The notes beneath the pieces are model-generated. The model searched no databases, was not told the origin of the DNA, and saw only the letters and a list, made by a program, of their open reading frames with translations. Positions 7,853-17,300 of a DNA stretch of 64,000 bases are shown piece by piece (the stretch's first letter is position 1; every line of letters begins with the position of its first letter). Location of the stretch: contig NZ_CP046072.1 of NCBI RefSeq assembly GCF_017357825.1, positions 558,001-622,000 on the forward strand, read 5' to 3'. The position numbers and the translations under genes are program-made. Origin of the DNA: Sulfurimonas aquatica (GTDB lineage Bacteria > Campylobacterota > Campylobacteria > Campylobacterales > Sulfurimonadaceae).

Positions 7853-8725
7853 GTGAAAATCATATTTTTTTTCAATAAACAAAGAGTAATTAGCCGTTAT
7901 ATGTTAAGTTTACTTCTTCTAACTCTATCCACTCCATTACTGCTTCAAGCAGAAGATAACTCACAAAGTAAAAGTATGCTTGAGAGACCTTTAATGGAAC
8001 GCTATATTTTGGATGAGCTAAAATCCATTAGAATTGATAATCAACAAACCCGAATAGATGTAGAAGAGAGAATCGCTAGGTCAAAAGTAGAACAAACAGA
8101 TAGAGCCGCGAGGTATCTTACCGATACGATAGGAAATATATTTTATATAATAGCAGCTGCAACATCAATCCTATTTTTTGGTGGATGGAACTCCTTGAGA
8201 GATATTAGAAGAAAAACTGAAAGGATGATAGAAGAGAGAGTTGAGGCTATTACTCTAAAATATCATACAGAATTAGAAGAACTACAAGTGCGTTTAAGTG
8301 AGCAATCGCAAAAAATTATTAACAATCAAAATATGATTTCTAATACTCATATCGCTCATTCACTTTGGATGCGAGCAAATCTTGAGTCAAACCCACAATC
8401 TAAAATAGATATATATGATGAGATTTTGAAAATACATGATGAAGATGCCGAGGTTTATGCTTATAAGGCGGATGCCGTTTTAGATTTGGATGAATGCGAA
8501 TGGGCATTAAACCTAAGTAATAAAGCGATAAACATCGATCCAGAATATGGTTATGCCTATTGGCAAAGGTCTTGTGCAAATGCGATATTGGGTAATAGCT
8601 CTGAAGCAATAGAAGATTTAAAAATAGCTCTAGAAAAGGCACCAAACCTTAGAGAAGAAATTCAAAAAGAGCCATCCTTCTCAAAAATCAAAAATCTAAA
8701 AGATTTTAAAGAAGTCACTATTTAA
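7853..8725 (+). CDS. Membrane-anchored TPR protein with coiled coil
   Basis: The 290-residue protein starts at GTG 7853; TAAGG lies just upstream, and the ATG two bases earlier runs straight into a stop. It has an N-terminal signal or anchor helix (about 15-33), a second hydrophobic helix around IGNIFYIIAAATSILFFGG (about 91-110), a charged coiled coil (about 115-160) and two to three TPR-like helical pairs toward the end (IYDEILKIHDEDAEVYAYKADAV and the repeat after it). Such proteins usually act as scaffolds. No enzymatic motif is present. The neighbours give no clue to the partner. Confidence 0.75.
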   Translation: MKIIFFFNKQRVISRYMLSLLLLTLSTPLLLQAEDNSQSKSMLERPLMERYILDELKSIRIDNQQTRIDVEERIARSKVEQTDRAARYLTDTIGNIFYIIAAATSILFFGGWNSLRDIRRKTERMIEERVEAITLKYHTELEELQVRLSEQSQKIINNQNMISNTHIAHSLWMRANLESNPQSKIDIYDEILKIHDEDAEVYAYKADAVLDLDECEWALNLSNKAINIDPEYGYAYWQRSCANAILGNSSEAIEDLKIALEKAPNLREEIQKEPSFSKIKNLKDFKEVTI

Positions 8726-8738
8726 AATCATTAAAACT

Positions 8739-8870
8739 TTATTCTGAAGGGGATTCTTGCTCGGATATGAGACACTTTTCAAAAGTCTCATCACATTTTG
8801 AAAAATAATCTACACAACCCTCCTGAGACTCTTCACATGTAGCTATATTTATCATCACAACTATTGGCAT
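8739..8870 (-). CDS. Small Cys-heptad ORF, possibly a frameshifted remnant
   Basis: On the minus strand an ATG at 8870 opens 43 codons ending at TAA 8739-8741. Cysteines fall at residues 12, 19, 26 and 33, an exact seven-residue period. In the neighbouring frame just upstream another Cys (CDDKYSY) would continue the same period if one A were removed, so the reading frame may have been broken by a single-base insertion. Further upstream a TAAGG and an ATG near 8885 could be the original start. The product is unknown; the even spacing suggests a helix with a cysteine face. Confidence 0.35.
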   Translation of the reverse strand: MPIVVMINIATCEESQEGCVDYFSKCDETFEKCLISEQESPSE

Positions 8871-8951
8871 CTATCACATCTTCATAAAAACCTTACTATC
8901 AAAACAAGAATTTATGCTACTTAAGGGGCAGAACTTTGAAAAAATATCATT

Positions 8952-8957
8952 TATAAT
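8952..8957 (+). promoter_or_regulatory. Probable -10 element of the hsp20 pair
   Basis: TATAAT lies 29 bases before the ATG at 8986, and an AAAGGAG Shine-Dalgarno follows it. I looked for CIRCE and HAIR operators here and saw neither. Confidence 0.5.
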
Positions 8958-8985
8958 TTGAGTAAATAAAACAAAGGAGTTCGTT

Positions 8986-9438
8986 ATGTTTATTACACAT
9001 TATAACCCACAAAGAAGTATAAGAGAGTTTAGGAGAGGCTTTGACCTTCTTAACAGTATGCTAGATGACTATGCGCCAAGAAGTGAAGGTAGTAATCTTA
9101 ATGCCGACTTCAGCCCTGCTATAAATACAAGGGAGGGTGAATTTGCATACCATGTAGAAGTTGATTTACCTGGAATAAAAAAAGAGGATATTGATATTTC
9201 AGTCGAAGACAATAGACTGATTATTTCTGGCGAAAGAAAAATTAAAGAGGAGATAAAAGAGGAAAACTACTACAAAGTCGAAAGTAGTTTTGGCTCATTT
9301 TCTCGTTCTTTTTCACTTCCAGAAGGAGTCGATATTGAAAATATTCATGCAGAGAATGAAGATGGTGTTCTAGAAGTGATAGTGCCTAAACTAGAAAAAT
9401 CTTCAGTAGATAAAGTGAAAAAAATCACTATAAAATAA
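8986..9438 (+). CDS. Small heat shock protein Hsp20, first of a tandem pair
   Basis: This 150-residue chaperone has an alpha-crystallin domain (about 47-140), with the start strand YHVEVDLPGIKKEDI, a central ISGERK strand and the late A-x4-G-V-L signature (AENEDGVL). The short C-terminal tail carries the basic KKITIK end. Hsp20 proteins bind unfolding proteins without ATP in the cytoplasm. A strong AAAGGAG precedes the ATG. The second hsp20 follows after 12 bases, so the pair is an operon and the products may form mixed oligomers, as with IbpA and IbpB. Confidence 0.95.
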   Translation: MFITHYNPQRSIREFRRGFDLLNSMLDDYAPRSEGSNLNADFSPAINTREGEFAYHVEVDLPGIKKEDIDISVEDNRLIISGERKIKEEIKEENYYKVESSFGSFSRSFSLPEGVDIENIHAENEDGVLEVIVPKLEKSSVDKVKKITIK

Positions 9439-9450
9439 AAGGAGAATATT

Positions 9451-9876
9451 ATGGAAATAACAAATAAAGTTAAAGACATTGGTTCTGAAATAGAAAAAGG
9501 CGTAGAGGTTGTTGGTAAAAAAGTTTCTGAAGCTTTTGACAATTTGGCAAGTCATTTGCCTTTTGCAAACCTAGCAAAAAAGGAGGATGCCGCTTTTCAT
9601 ATTGAGGTTGATCTACCTGGTGTTAAAAAAGAGGATATCGACCTGAGAGTTGAAGAAGATCTCTTAATAGTGAGCGCTGTGCGTCATTACAAAAATGAGC
9701 TTAGTAGTGATAGTTATTATGTTTGTGAGAGCTCATTTGGAAAAATTGAGAGGCGTTTTGCACTTCCGGAAAATATTGATACTGAACAGGTAAGCGCTAG
9801 TTTTGATGATGGCCGACTGGAGATAGAACTGCAGAAAACTGAAAAAGCAAAACCAAAGAGCATATCCATTAAATAA
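9451..9876 (+). CDS. Small heat shock protein Hsp20, second of the pair
   Basis: The 141-residue protein has an alpha-crystallin domain from about residue 45 (FHIEVDLPGVKKEDIDL), with the signature ASFDDGRLEI near 120 and a KPKSISIK tail similar to the first copy. The N-terminal 40 residues are unlike those of the first Hsp20 and form an amphipathic segment (IEKGVEVVGKKVSEAFDNL), so the two probably differ in substrate or assembly. AAAGGAGAA precedes the ATG. An inverted repeat just downstream ends the operon. Confidence 0.93.
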   Translation: MEITNKVKDIGSEIEKGVEVVGKKVSEAFDNLASHLPFANLAKKEDAAFHIEVDLPGVKKEDIDLRVEEDLLIVSAVRHYKNELSSDSYYVCESSFGKIERRFALPENIDTEQVSASFDDGRLEIELQKTEKAKPKSISIK

Positions 9877-9917
9877 AAAGAGAAAAGCCATACTCAAGAT
9901 AATTATTCAAAATAAGA

Positions 9918-9944
9918 TAGGAGTTGAAAATTTTCACACTCCTA
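9918..9944. terminator. Bidirectional terminator between hsp20 and the minus-strand gene
   Basis: TAGGAGTTGAAAA (9918-9930) is followed directly by TTTTCACACTCCTA (9931-9944), an inverted repeat with a single bulge. It sits between two convergent genes. Confidence 0.6.
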
Positions 9945-9965
9945 GATTTAAAGTATAAAGATTGT

Positions 9966-10400
9966 TTATACTAAGATAACTTCATTTTTTATATTTGTAA
10001 ACTCATGTATTAGTTGAAGTGTTTCTGATGAGATGTATCCACCATTACATACTTGCGCAATAGCGATTAAATTATCCGTATTTTTTATATCAATACTTTT
10101 TTTCTGCAAGATGCGATTAGAAAGTACTTCAATAAATCTTTGCTCATTAACATTAAATTGACTGCTAAGGAGCATTACTGCTTGATTTATCTCTTCGTCA
10201 CTATTATGTATTTGAATAGGCAAATTCGTAGCAGTCAAGCCTTTAGAAACTAAATGCTCTTTAATTTTATTCTCAAAGGTTAATTTACTCTCTGATTGCA
10301 ATGTATTTGTGCTAGATTGAACTTTCGTAACGATAATAAGAGCAAGTGAAATATTACCAACTAGAACTAATCCATAGAGTACTGAAATATGTTTTTTCAT
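9966..10400 (-). CDS. Membrane-anchored small protein, unknown
   Basis: The 144-residue protein has one N-terminal hydrophobic helix (about 6-26, SVLYGLVLVGNISLALIIV) that may be a signal anchor, then an extracytoplasmic helical domain rich in Gln, Asn and Lys with a single Cys (QVCNGG). I recognise no family. AAAGGTAACTC precedes the ATG. It lies downstream of another small membrane protein gene (10453-10611) in the same direction, 52 bases apart, so the two probably share a transcript. It could assist a membrane complex, but nothing in the sequence names one. Confidence 0.65.
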   Translation of the reverse strand: MKKHISVLYGLVLVGNISLALIIVTKVQSSTNTLQSESKLTFENKIKEHLVSKGLTATNLPIQIHNSDEEINQAVMLLSSQFNVNEQRFIEVLSNRILQKKSIDIKNTDNLIAIAQVCNGGYISSETLQLIHEFTNIKNEVILV

Positions 10401-10452
10401 GAGTTACCTTTATCTATAAAGTCTGTTTAGCAAGAAGATTAAAGATAGATTT

Positions 10453-10611
10453 TTATTGTAAATACTTTTTAATTTTAAATTGATTGATTAAATTTTTCCA
10501 AAATTCATAAACTATATAACGTATTTCATAGTAGTATGTTCTAACGAAAACTACTATAGTATAAATGGTAAGCAACATTAAAATTGTTAGCATAGATAAA
10601 TAATTTTCCAT
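10453..10611 (-). CDS. 52-residue membrane protein, unknown
   Basis: An ATG at 10611 opens 52 codons on the minus strand, with a very strong AGGAGG Shine-Dalgarno five bases upstream. The product has one hydrophobic helix (residues about 5-23, with LTILMLLTIYTIVVFV), then an aromatic segment rich in Tyr and a basic end (NQFKIKKYLQ), the layout of a single-pass small membrane protein with a cytoplasmic C terminus. It fills most of a stretch of about 400 bases that otherwise has no gene; the remaining 10612-10799 is AT-rich and shows no clear element. Confidence 0.6.
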   Translation of the reverse strand: MENYLSMLTILMLLTIYTIVVFVRTYYYEIRYIVYEFWKNLINQFKIKKYLQ

Positions 10612-10799
10612 TAGATCCTCCTAATATTAAAGTTAATATATTCAACTCACTAAACTTGAGTCTAATTCTATAAGGCTTTGGTAAATAGTAACATAACAAA
10701 TATTTTAAAATGAGATTGTATAAGAGAGAGTGAGTTCAAAAGAGAGTGGACAGTTAATAAGAAATATATAACTGCCTATGAATATTATTGTTTATCTAT

Positions 10800-11168
10800 T
10801 TAGTCGTCATCTTCATTCTGGGCTAGCTCTTCACGTATCTCATCCATGTCAAGGTTTTTTACATGTGCTATCATATCGCCAAACTTATCTTCAGGCAACA
10901 TTCCTCCAGTATTAAGTAAAGTAACGCCGTCTCTAACAACCATTAAGGTTGGGACTGCACGTACATTGTACTTTAACGCTAGTGCTTGTTGCTCTTCAGT
11001 ATTTACTTTAGCGAAGAGTACATCGGGGTAAGCCTCAGCTACTTTTTCAAAAATTGGTGCAAATTTTTTACATGGACCACACCACTCTGCCCAAAAGTCG
11101 ATAATTACAATGTCGTTATTTTCAAGAGTTTCATCAAAAGTCTCTTGTGTTAAATCTATAGATGCCAT
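10800..11168 (-). CDS. Thioredoxin (extended C terminus)
   Basis: The 122-residue thioredoxin-fold protein has the classical active site WAEWCGPC with Cys30 and Cys33, the buried cis-proline region AVPTLMVV and the KVNTEEQ segment. It reduces disulfides in the cytoplasm, since it has no signal peptide. About 12-15 acidic residues are added at the C terminus (ELAQNEDDD) compared with E. coli TrxA. A paralogue with the same length, active-site position and MDEIRE/MDKVRE end lies at 25842-26204. It is divergent from a tetR gene; TTAGGAATATGAAAT precedes the ATG. Whether it is the main thioredoxin of the cell cannot be told here. Confidence 0.93.
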   Translation of the reverse strand: MASIDLTQETFDETLENNDIVIIDFWAEWCGPCKKFAPIFEKVAEAYPDVLFAKVNTEEQQALALKYNVRAVPTLMVVRDGVTLLNTGGMLPEDKFGDMIAHVKNLDMDEIREELAQNEDDD

Positions 11169-11300
11169 ATTTCATATTCCTAAGTAAGATCTCACTATGC
11201 TGCGGTTGAGCTGAGTAGCTGTGAGCTTGTGATATATTATTGATTTTTTATATAAGTGCTAGTATACAATTATTTAACAAGGATGTAAAATTATCCTCTC

Positions 11301-11337
11301 TTGACATTACAGAATCATTGTTCTATAATTTTGAACA
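11301..11337 (+). promoter_or_regulatory. Consensus sigma-70 promoter and TetR operator candidate
   Basis: TTGACA (11301-11306) and TATAAT (11324-11329) are both perfect and separated by exactly 17 bases. The -10 box lies inside an inverted repeat, TGTTC (11319-11323) and GAACA (11333-11337), with a nine-base spacer. This placement would let a TetR dimer block its own promoter and the efflux operon behind it. The promoter is seen directly; the operator role is inferred. Confidence 0.75.
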
Positions 11338-11349
11338 TGGAGATTTAAA

Positions 11350-11910
11350 ATGGCTAGACCAATAGAATATAATTTAAATGAAGTTCTTGATAGTGCGATG
11401 CAATTGTTTTGGCAAAAAGGATACGAAGGTGTTTCTATGGGTGAACTTGTTTTACATACAGGATTAAACCGTGCCACGATGTACTCTTTATTTAAAGATA
11501 AAGAAGGGCTATTTAAAGATGCTCTTGAGAATTATTATTCAAAAATGTCTATACGAAAGCTAGCTGTTTTGAAAAACAATCCTGGGAAAAAAGGGATTGA
11601 ACTATTCTTTGAAACTTTTAGTTTTAATGATAACTTTAAAGGGTGTTTGTTCTCGAACACCATGAGAGAAAAAGAGTTTATGCATGAAGAAACTTACAAT
11701 ATTCCAAAAGATTATTTTGAGAATGTTCGTTTACAAATGCAAATAAATTTAGAACAAGCCTCTATAAATGGGGATTTTAATGGAGATGCTAAATCAATGG
11801 CCTTGACTCTTGTGACCCTAATCCATGGTTTTCATGTTTATGGAAAGTACAATCAATCAAAAGAAGATAGTAATGCTATTATCACCAATATATTGAGCAT
11901 GATAAGGTAG
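11350..11910 (+). CDS. TetR-family repressor of the RND efflux operon
   Basis: The 186-residue protein has an N-terminal helix-turn-helix (about residues 7-52, with QLFWQKGYEGVSMGELVLHTGLNR in sequence, then YSLFKDKEGLF) typical of TetR proteins. The remaining helical domain is the ligand-binding and dimer part, with Cys98 in GCLF. It begins at ATG 11350 with GGAG upstream. The three genes behind it encode a complete tripartite efflux pump, so it is most likely the local repressor, released when a pump substrate binds. It may also act on the divergent thioredoxin gene. Confidence 0.92.
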   Translation: MARPIEYNLNEVLDSAMQLFWQKGYEGVSMGELVLHTGLNRATMYSLFKDKEGLFKDALENYYSKMSIRKLAVLKNNPGKKGIELFFETFSFNDNFKGCLFSNTMREKEFMHEETYNIPKDYFENVRLQMQINLEQASINGDFNGDAKSMALTLVTLIHGFHVYGKYNQSKEDSNAIITNILSMIR

Positions 11911-11981
11911 TTTATCCCTTGAAACATATAAACAAGTAATAGAAGAATTTTTAAATAAAAAGAATATATAAAAGGCAACCT

Positions 11982-13262
11982 ATGAATGATATTAAAAAAT
12001 CATCAATATTTATATCGCAAGAATCGCATGTAAAGACTTTTGTTCTGCTGTTGTGTCCTGTTTTTCTTTACTCATACAATTTAGAAGAACTCGTAGAAAT
12101 TTCTCAAAAAAACAGACTAGTTGAATCGGCAACTCTTAGTGTAACCGCTAGAGAAAAAGCATATCAAAGTACAAAAAGTACTTACCTTCCCACTCTAAAC
12201 CTTGGAGCTTCTTACTTAAACACACTAAATGAAACTCCAGCTTCTGCAGAAAACACCTTAAGAGCTACAGTAAGTCTGCAATACACTCTTTATGATGGTG
12301 GGAAAAAGGATGCACTTTATGAGAAGCTTCTTTACAATGTAGATGCAAGTAAAGAGAGTCTAGAATCTGTTAAAAATACCATCTCCCTTGATGTCACTCG
12401 ACTCTATTTTGACTATCTATCATTTATGTCATATAAAGAGGCAACAAACCAGCAGATAAAACAGCTCGAAGCAGAACTACAAAGACTTCAGATGTACTAT
12501 AAAATAGGCTCTGTTACACGTGATGAAGTAGATAAAATCGACTCGCGAGTAAAACTAGAAAAAGTAGTTTTAAATGAGATTGATCTTGATATTGCTAGAA
12601 TACTACATACATTAGAGTACTACACTATGAAAAATATAACTCAAGTCGATGCAGGCTCATCTATCGATATGGGCGAGACACAAAAAGTTCAGATGCGCCC
12701 AGATATTAAGATTTTAGAACTTGAAACTAAATCACTTATGTATGATGCACAAACTGCAAAAAGTGAAAACCTTCCAACACTTTACTTAGACAACACATAT
12801 ACATATTCGGATTATTACTTTGCTGATAATGCTAACAAAAGCCCCTTTGTCGTTAGTAATCAAAATGTAGCATCACTTAATCTAAAATGGAATGTTTTTG
12901 ATTTTGGAGCAAGAACTGAGGCTTATGAGGCTAAACAGTCTGAGTATTTAAGTCAAAAAGCATCTCTTGAACACCAGATAAATAAGGCGGACGTAGATTA
13001 TCGTCTCTCTCAAAAAGAGCTTGAGATTATAAAACTAAAAATAGCAGCTACTAAAGCGACACTCGATGCAGCCTCTGCTACATATAAACTTATCAAACTT
13101 AAGTACCAAAATGGGGCCATAGATAATGTGGCTTACCTACAGTCTCTAAGTGAAAAGTTCAATGCACAACGTGTTTATGAAAAAGCCAAAAATGATCTAG
13201 AAATTAAAAAAGCAGAAGTGCTTTTTTATAGTGGACATATAATTAAGGAGTATTTTAGATGA
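11982..13262 (+). CDS. TolC-like outer-membrane efflux channel
   Basis: The 426-residue protein contains the two repeated coiled-coil halves of the outer-membrane efflux protein family, with long helices at about 130-210 and 315-400. A signal-like hydrophobic stretch (VKTFVLLLCPVFLYS, residues about 17-31) follows an unusually long hydrophilic leader. No internal ATG fits, so the leader is kept, but a non-standard internal start is possible. It ends four bases inside the next gene. With the adaptor and the RND pump it forms a channel from the inner membrane to the outside. Confidence 0.9.
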   Translation: MNDIKKSSIFISQESHVKTFVLLLCPVFLYSYNLEELVEISQKNRLVESATLSVTAREKAYQSTKSTYLPTLNLGASYLNTLNETPASAENTLRATVSLQYTLYDGGKKDALYEKLLYNVDASKESLESVKNTISLDVTRLYFDYLSFMSYKEATNQQIKQLEAELQRLQMYYKIGSVTRDEVDKIDSRVKLEKVVLNEIDLDIARILHTLEYYTMKNITQVDAGSSIDMGETQKVQMRPDIKILELETKSLMYDAQTAKSENLPTLYLDNTYTYSDYYFADNANKSPFVVSNQNVASLNLKWNVFDFGARTEAYEAKQSEYLSQKASLEHQINKADVDYRLSQKELEIIKLKIAATKATLDAASATYKLIKLKYQNGAIDNVAYLQSLSEKFNAQRVYEKAKNDLEIKKAEVLFYSGHIIKEYFR

Positions 13263-14353
13263 GAAATTTAGCATTATATTTAGCAGTTTTAGGATTGTTT
13301 TTAGTAGGTTGTTCACAAGAAGAAAAACCACAAGTAAAAGAGGCAAAAACAGAGATGCCACCTATGCCGGTAAAGGCTTACGAAGTAAAGCTTGAAGATA
13401 CTACTTTTTCAAAAACTTACTCAGCACTTCTCAAACCTTTCAAGGAGGTAGAAGTTGTTGCGAGGATTAATGGTGTTTTAGAAAAAGAGAATTTTGTAGA
13501 GGGTAGTTTTGTCAAAAAAGGCACTGTTTTGTATGAGATTCAAAAAAATGAATTTAAAGCAGCACTAGACTCAGCAAAAGCAACACAACAAAAAGCTCAA
13601 GCAAACTCTGAAAAAGTCACTAAAGACTTTATAAGAGGGGAGTACCTATTTAAAAACAAGGCGATAAGTCAGCAACAGTATGATGCCCTTATATATCAAA
13701 ATGATGATGCAAAAGCACAGCTTCAAGGTGCAAAAGCGACACTTGATAAAGCACAGATAGAGTATGACTATACAACGATAAAAGCACCTATTAGCGGATT
13801 GATTGGCATTAGTAAGAGTGATGAGGGAACTTATATTTCAACACCTAACTCAACACTAACTACTATTACAGCACTTGACCCTGTATATGCTGAGTTTTCT
13901 CTTCCAAACAGTGATGTACTCAAGTATCGTTCACAGATTAAAGTAGGCAGTGAGGTCTCTTTAATGCAAGCTGGCACATTATATAGAGGAGTAGTTGACT
14001 TTATCGCTGCTAAGTTAGATGCTAAAACAGATACCCTTTTAGTGAGAGCCACATTTAAAAATAAAAGTCAGAATCTAGTGATAGGCTCTTTTACAGAGAT
14101 AAAACTTGATGGTTTTAGCTATAAAAATGTAGCAATTATTCCACAGTACGCACTTATAAAAACACCTGAAGCGGTTGTTGTGTATGTTATAGGCGAAGAG
14201 GGTGCACTTAGTATGAGGCCAGTTGAAATCGCTCTTGTAAAAGATGGTAATGCAATCGTTGTAGAGGGACTAAACGCAGGTGAGAAAATAGTAGTAAGCA
14301 ACATGGCAAAACTAAGACCAAACTCAAAAGTTAGCATTATAGGAAGTAACTAG
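13259..14353 (+). CDS. RND efflux periplasmic adaptor lipoprotein
   Basis: The 364-residue membrane-fusion protein carries a lipoprotein signal with lipobox LVGC (Cys18). It has the flexible biotinyl-lipoyl-like segment (EVEVVARINGVLEKENFVEG, about residues 63-82), an alpha-helical hairpin (about 100-155), the second lipoyl half and a beta-barrel plus membrane-proximal domain. Its ATG overlaps the end of the channel gene (ATGA) and it ends one base before the pump gene, so all three are translationally coupled. It links the RND pump to the TolC-like channel in the periplasm. Confidence 0.93.
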   Translation: MRNLALYLAVLGLFLVGCSQEEKPQVKEAKTEMPPMPVKAYEVKLEDTTFSKTYSALLKPFKEVEVVARINGVLEKENFVEGSFVKKGTVLYEIQKNEFKAALDSAKATQQKAQANSEKVTKDFIRGEYLFKNKAISQQQYDALIYQNDDAKAQLQGAKATLDKAQIEYDYTTIKAPISGLIGISKSDEGTYISTPNSTLTTITALDPVYAEFSLPNSDVLKYRSQIKVGSEVSLMQAGTLYRGVVDFIAAKLDAKTDTLLVRATFKNKSQNLVIGSFTEIKLDGFSYKNVAIIPQYALIKTPEAVVVYVIGEEGALSMRPVEIALVKDGNAIVVEGLNAGEKIVVSNMAKLRPNSKVSIIGSN

Positions 14354-14354
14354 T

Positions 14355-17300
14355 ATGTTTTCTGCATTTTTTATAAAGAGGCCAATTTTTGCATCGGTTA
14401 TCTCTATTATCATTCTGCTCGCAGGAGGAATTTCGATTTTTTCGCTTCCTATTTCTGAATATCCTAGGGTATCTCCACCACAGATTGTAGTCACTACAAT
14501 GTATCCTGGTGCAAGTGCTCAAACTATATCTCAAACAGTAGCCGCACCACTTGAACAAGAGATAAACGGCGCAAAAAATATGCTCTATATGAATTCAGTC
14601 TCATCAGATAGTGGAATGCTCAGTATTAGTGTTTATTTTGAAATAGGAACTGATCCAGATAGTGCAAAAATTGATGTGAACAACAGAGTACAATCTGCTC
14701 TTTCAAAGTTACCAGAACAGGTAAGTCGCCAAGGTGTAAGCGTAAATGAGCGCTCACCTGATATGTTACAGGTTGTAATTTTAAACTCACCAGATGACAG
14801 TAGAGATATAACGTACATATCTAACTATGCACTTATGAATGTAGTGGATGATTTAAAAAGAGTAAAGGGTGTGGGTGATGTTCAGATTTTTGGTGCTAAA
14901 GATTATGCCATTCGTGTATGGATTGACCCTTTAAAACTTAAGAAGTACTCACTTAGCGTTACAGACCTTATAGATAGTATTCGAGAGCAAAATGAGCAGT
15001 ATGCAGCGGGTAAAATAGCTGCTGAGCCAGTTTCTAATCATGAGATGTTTACCTACACTATAGAGACACCTTCGCGTTTGAGTGACCCTTTAGAATTTGC
15101 AAACATAATCATAAGAGCAAATGAAGATGGAAGTGCTCTTAAACTCAAAGATGTGGCGACTATAGAGTTAGGTTCACAAAGCTATGACATGAAAACTAAA
15201 CTTAATAATTCTCCAGCGATTCCAATAGGTATATTTTTACAAAGTGAGGCAAATGCCATTGAAACGGCTAAGGAAGTTCGTAAAGCCATGCAAGATGTTA
15301 GTGCAAACTTCGTGAGTGGTCTTGAGTATAAAATACCTTATGATATTACGGATTTTATCCAAGTCTCTATAAATGAAGTTATTAAGACTTTCATCGAAGC
15401 GCTTATCTTAGTAATTCTGATTATATTTTTATTTTTACAAAACTGGAGGGCGACGCTTATTCCTATTTTAGCAGTTCCGGTTTCCATAGTCGGTGCATTC
15501 GCAGGGATGTATATTTTAGGGTTTAGTATTAACCTTCTCACTCTTTTTGGACTTGTTTTAGCCATTGGAATAGTGGTGGACGATGCTATTATAGTTATTG
15601 AAAATGTTGAGCGGCACATCGATGAGGGCATGAGCCCATTTGATGCTTCTATGCAAGCAATGAAAGAGGTTTCAGGGGCACTTGTCGCTATCGTACTTGT
15701 TCTCTCTGCTGTTTTTATTCCAGTAGCATTTTTAGGAGGTCTAAGTGGTGAGATGTATAGACAGTTTGCTGTTACTATCGTAATATCTCTAGCTATTTCA
15801 GGATTTGTTGCACTTACACTTACTCCCGCTCTGTGTGCTGTTTTACTTAAACCTACTCATAAAAAGCCTAACTTCTTTTTTAGAGGTTTCAATCGCTTTT
15901 TTGAATGGGCAACAAATGGGTACACAAAAGCAGTCCAGCTTACTATTCGCTATGCATTTTTAAGTCTTTTACTCTTTGGTGGACTTATATATATTACTTT
16001 TGATTTATTTACAGGTTTACGTACAGGACTTGTTCCAGCTGAAGATAAAGGAACAATATTTGTGTTTAGTTACAATCCTCCCGCTTCTTCTTTAAGTAGA
16101 ACAGATGAACTTACAAAAGAGATTTATAATATCGTAGGAAGTGATACACAAAATGTTAAAAATGTCGTGCAGTTTGCAGGACGTGACTTTATGACTTCAT
16201 CACTAAGAACGCATGCTGCGGCAACTATTGTAAAGTTAACTCATTGGGACCAACGAACGAGACCAGAACAACATGCAGTGAGAATAGCGGCAGATTTAAA
16301 CAAAAAACTTTTTGCAACAAGTGATGGCTTCTCTTTTGGAGTTGTACCTCCTCCTATTCGAGGGATGGGAATCGTTGGTGGTTTTGAATTTTATGTACAA
16401 GATAGAACAGGCGGTGATATAAGCACATTGCAAAAGTATGCAAATGAAATCATCAAAAAGTCTAAAGAGCGCCAAGAGCTCAGTGGCGTTAGAACAACTC
16501 TAAACGCCAACATACCAAAGTATGAAGTGAGTGTAGATATAGAAAAAGCAAAGTCGAAGGGCGTCGCGATAAATGAGATTTATCAAACACTAAACGCTAC
16601 TTTTGGTTCGTTTTACGTCAATGACTTTAATCTCTTTGGTAGAACATACACTGTGAGTATGCAAGCTAAAAATGAGTTTAGAAATGAGCCGAGTGATTTA
16701 GAAAAAATTTATGTGCGAGGAAAAGCAAATGAGATGTTTCCTCTAAGCTCTTTTGTAACGCTAACCCAAAAAGTAGGGGCAGACTTGATAGAGCGTTTTA
16801 ACCTTTTTAATGCAGCGAAAATCTCAGGACAGCCTAGTCTCGGTTATAGCTCTGGGGATGCACTAAAAGCTATAGAAGAGGTTGCAAATGAAGTGCTTCC
16901 TACTGGTTATACCATTAGTTGGACGGGAAGTGCTTACCAAGAGAAGCAGATCTCAAGTGCAGGAAGCATGGCGTTTATATTTGGGATTGTCTTTTTGTAC
17001 CTTATCTTAGCTGCACAGTATGAAAGATGGCTGATGCCGGTATCTGTTGTCATGGCTGTCCCCTTTGCAATATTTGGTGCTGTTGTCGCAACACACCTAA
17101 GAGGAACACAAAATGACATATATTTTCAGATAGGCTTGTTAGTTTTAGCTGGGCTTGCTGCTAAAAATGCAATTTTGATTGTGGAGTTCGCGATGCAAAG
17201 ACAAGCACAAGGAGTAAAACTTATAGATGCGGCACTTGAAGCGGCGAAGATTCGTTTACGTCCTATTCTTATGACTTCATTAGCGTTTACTTTAGGGGTT

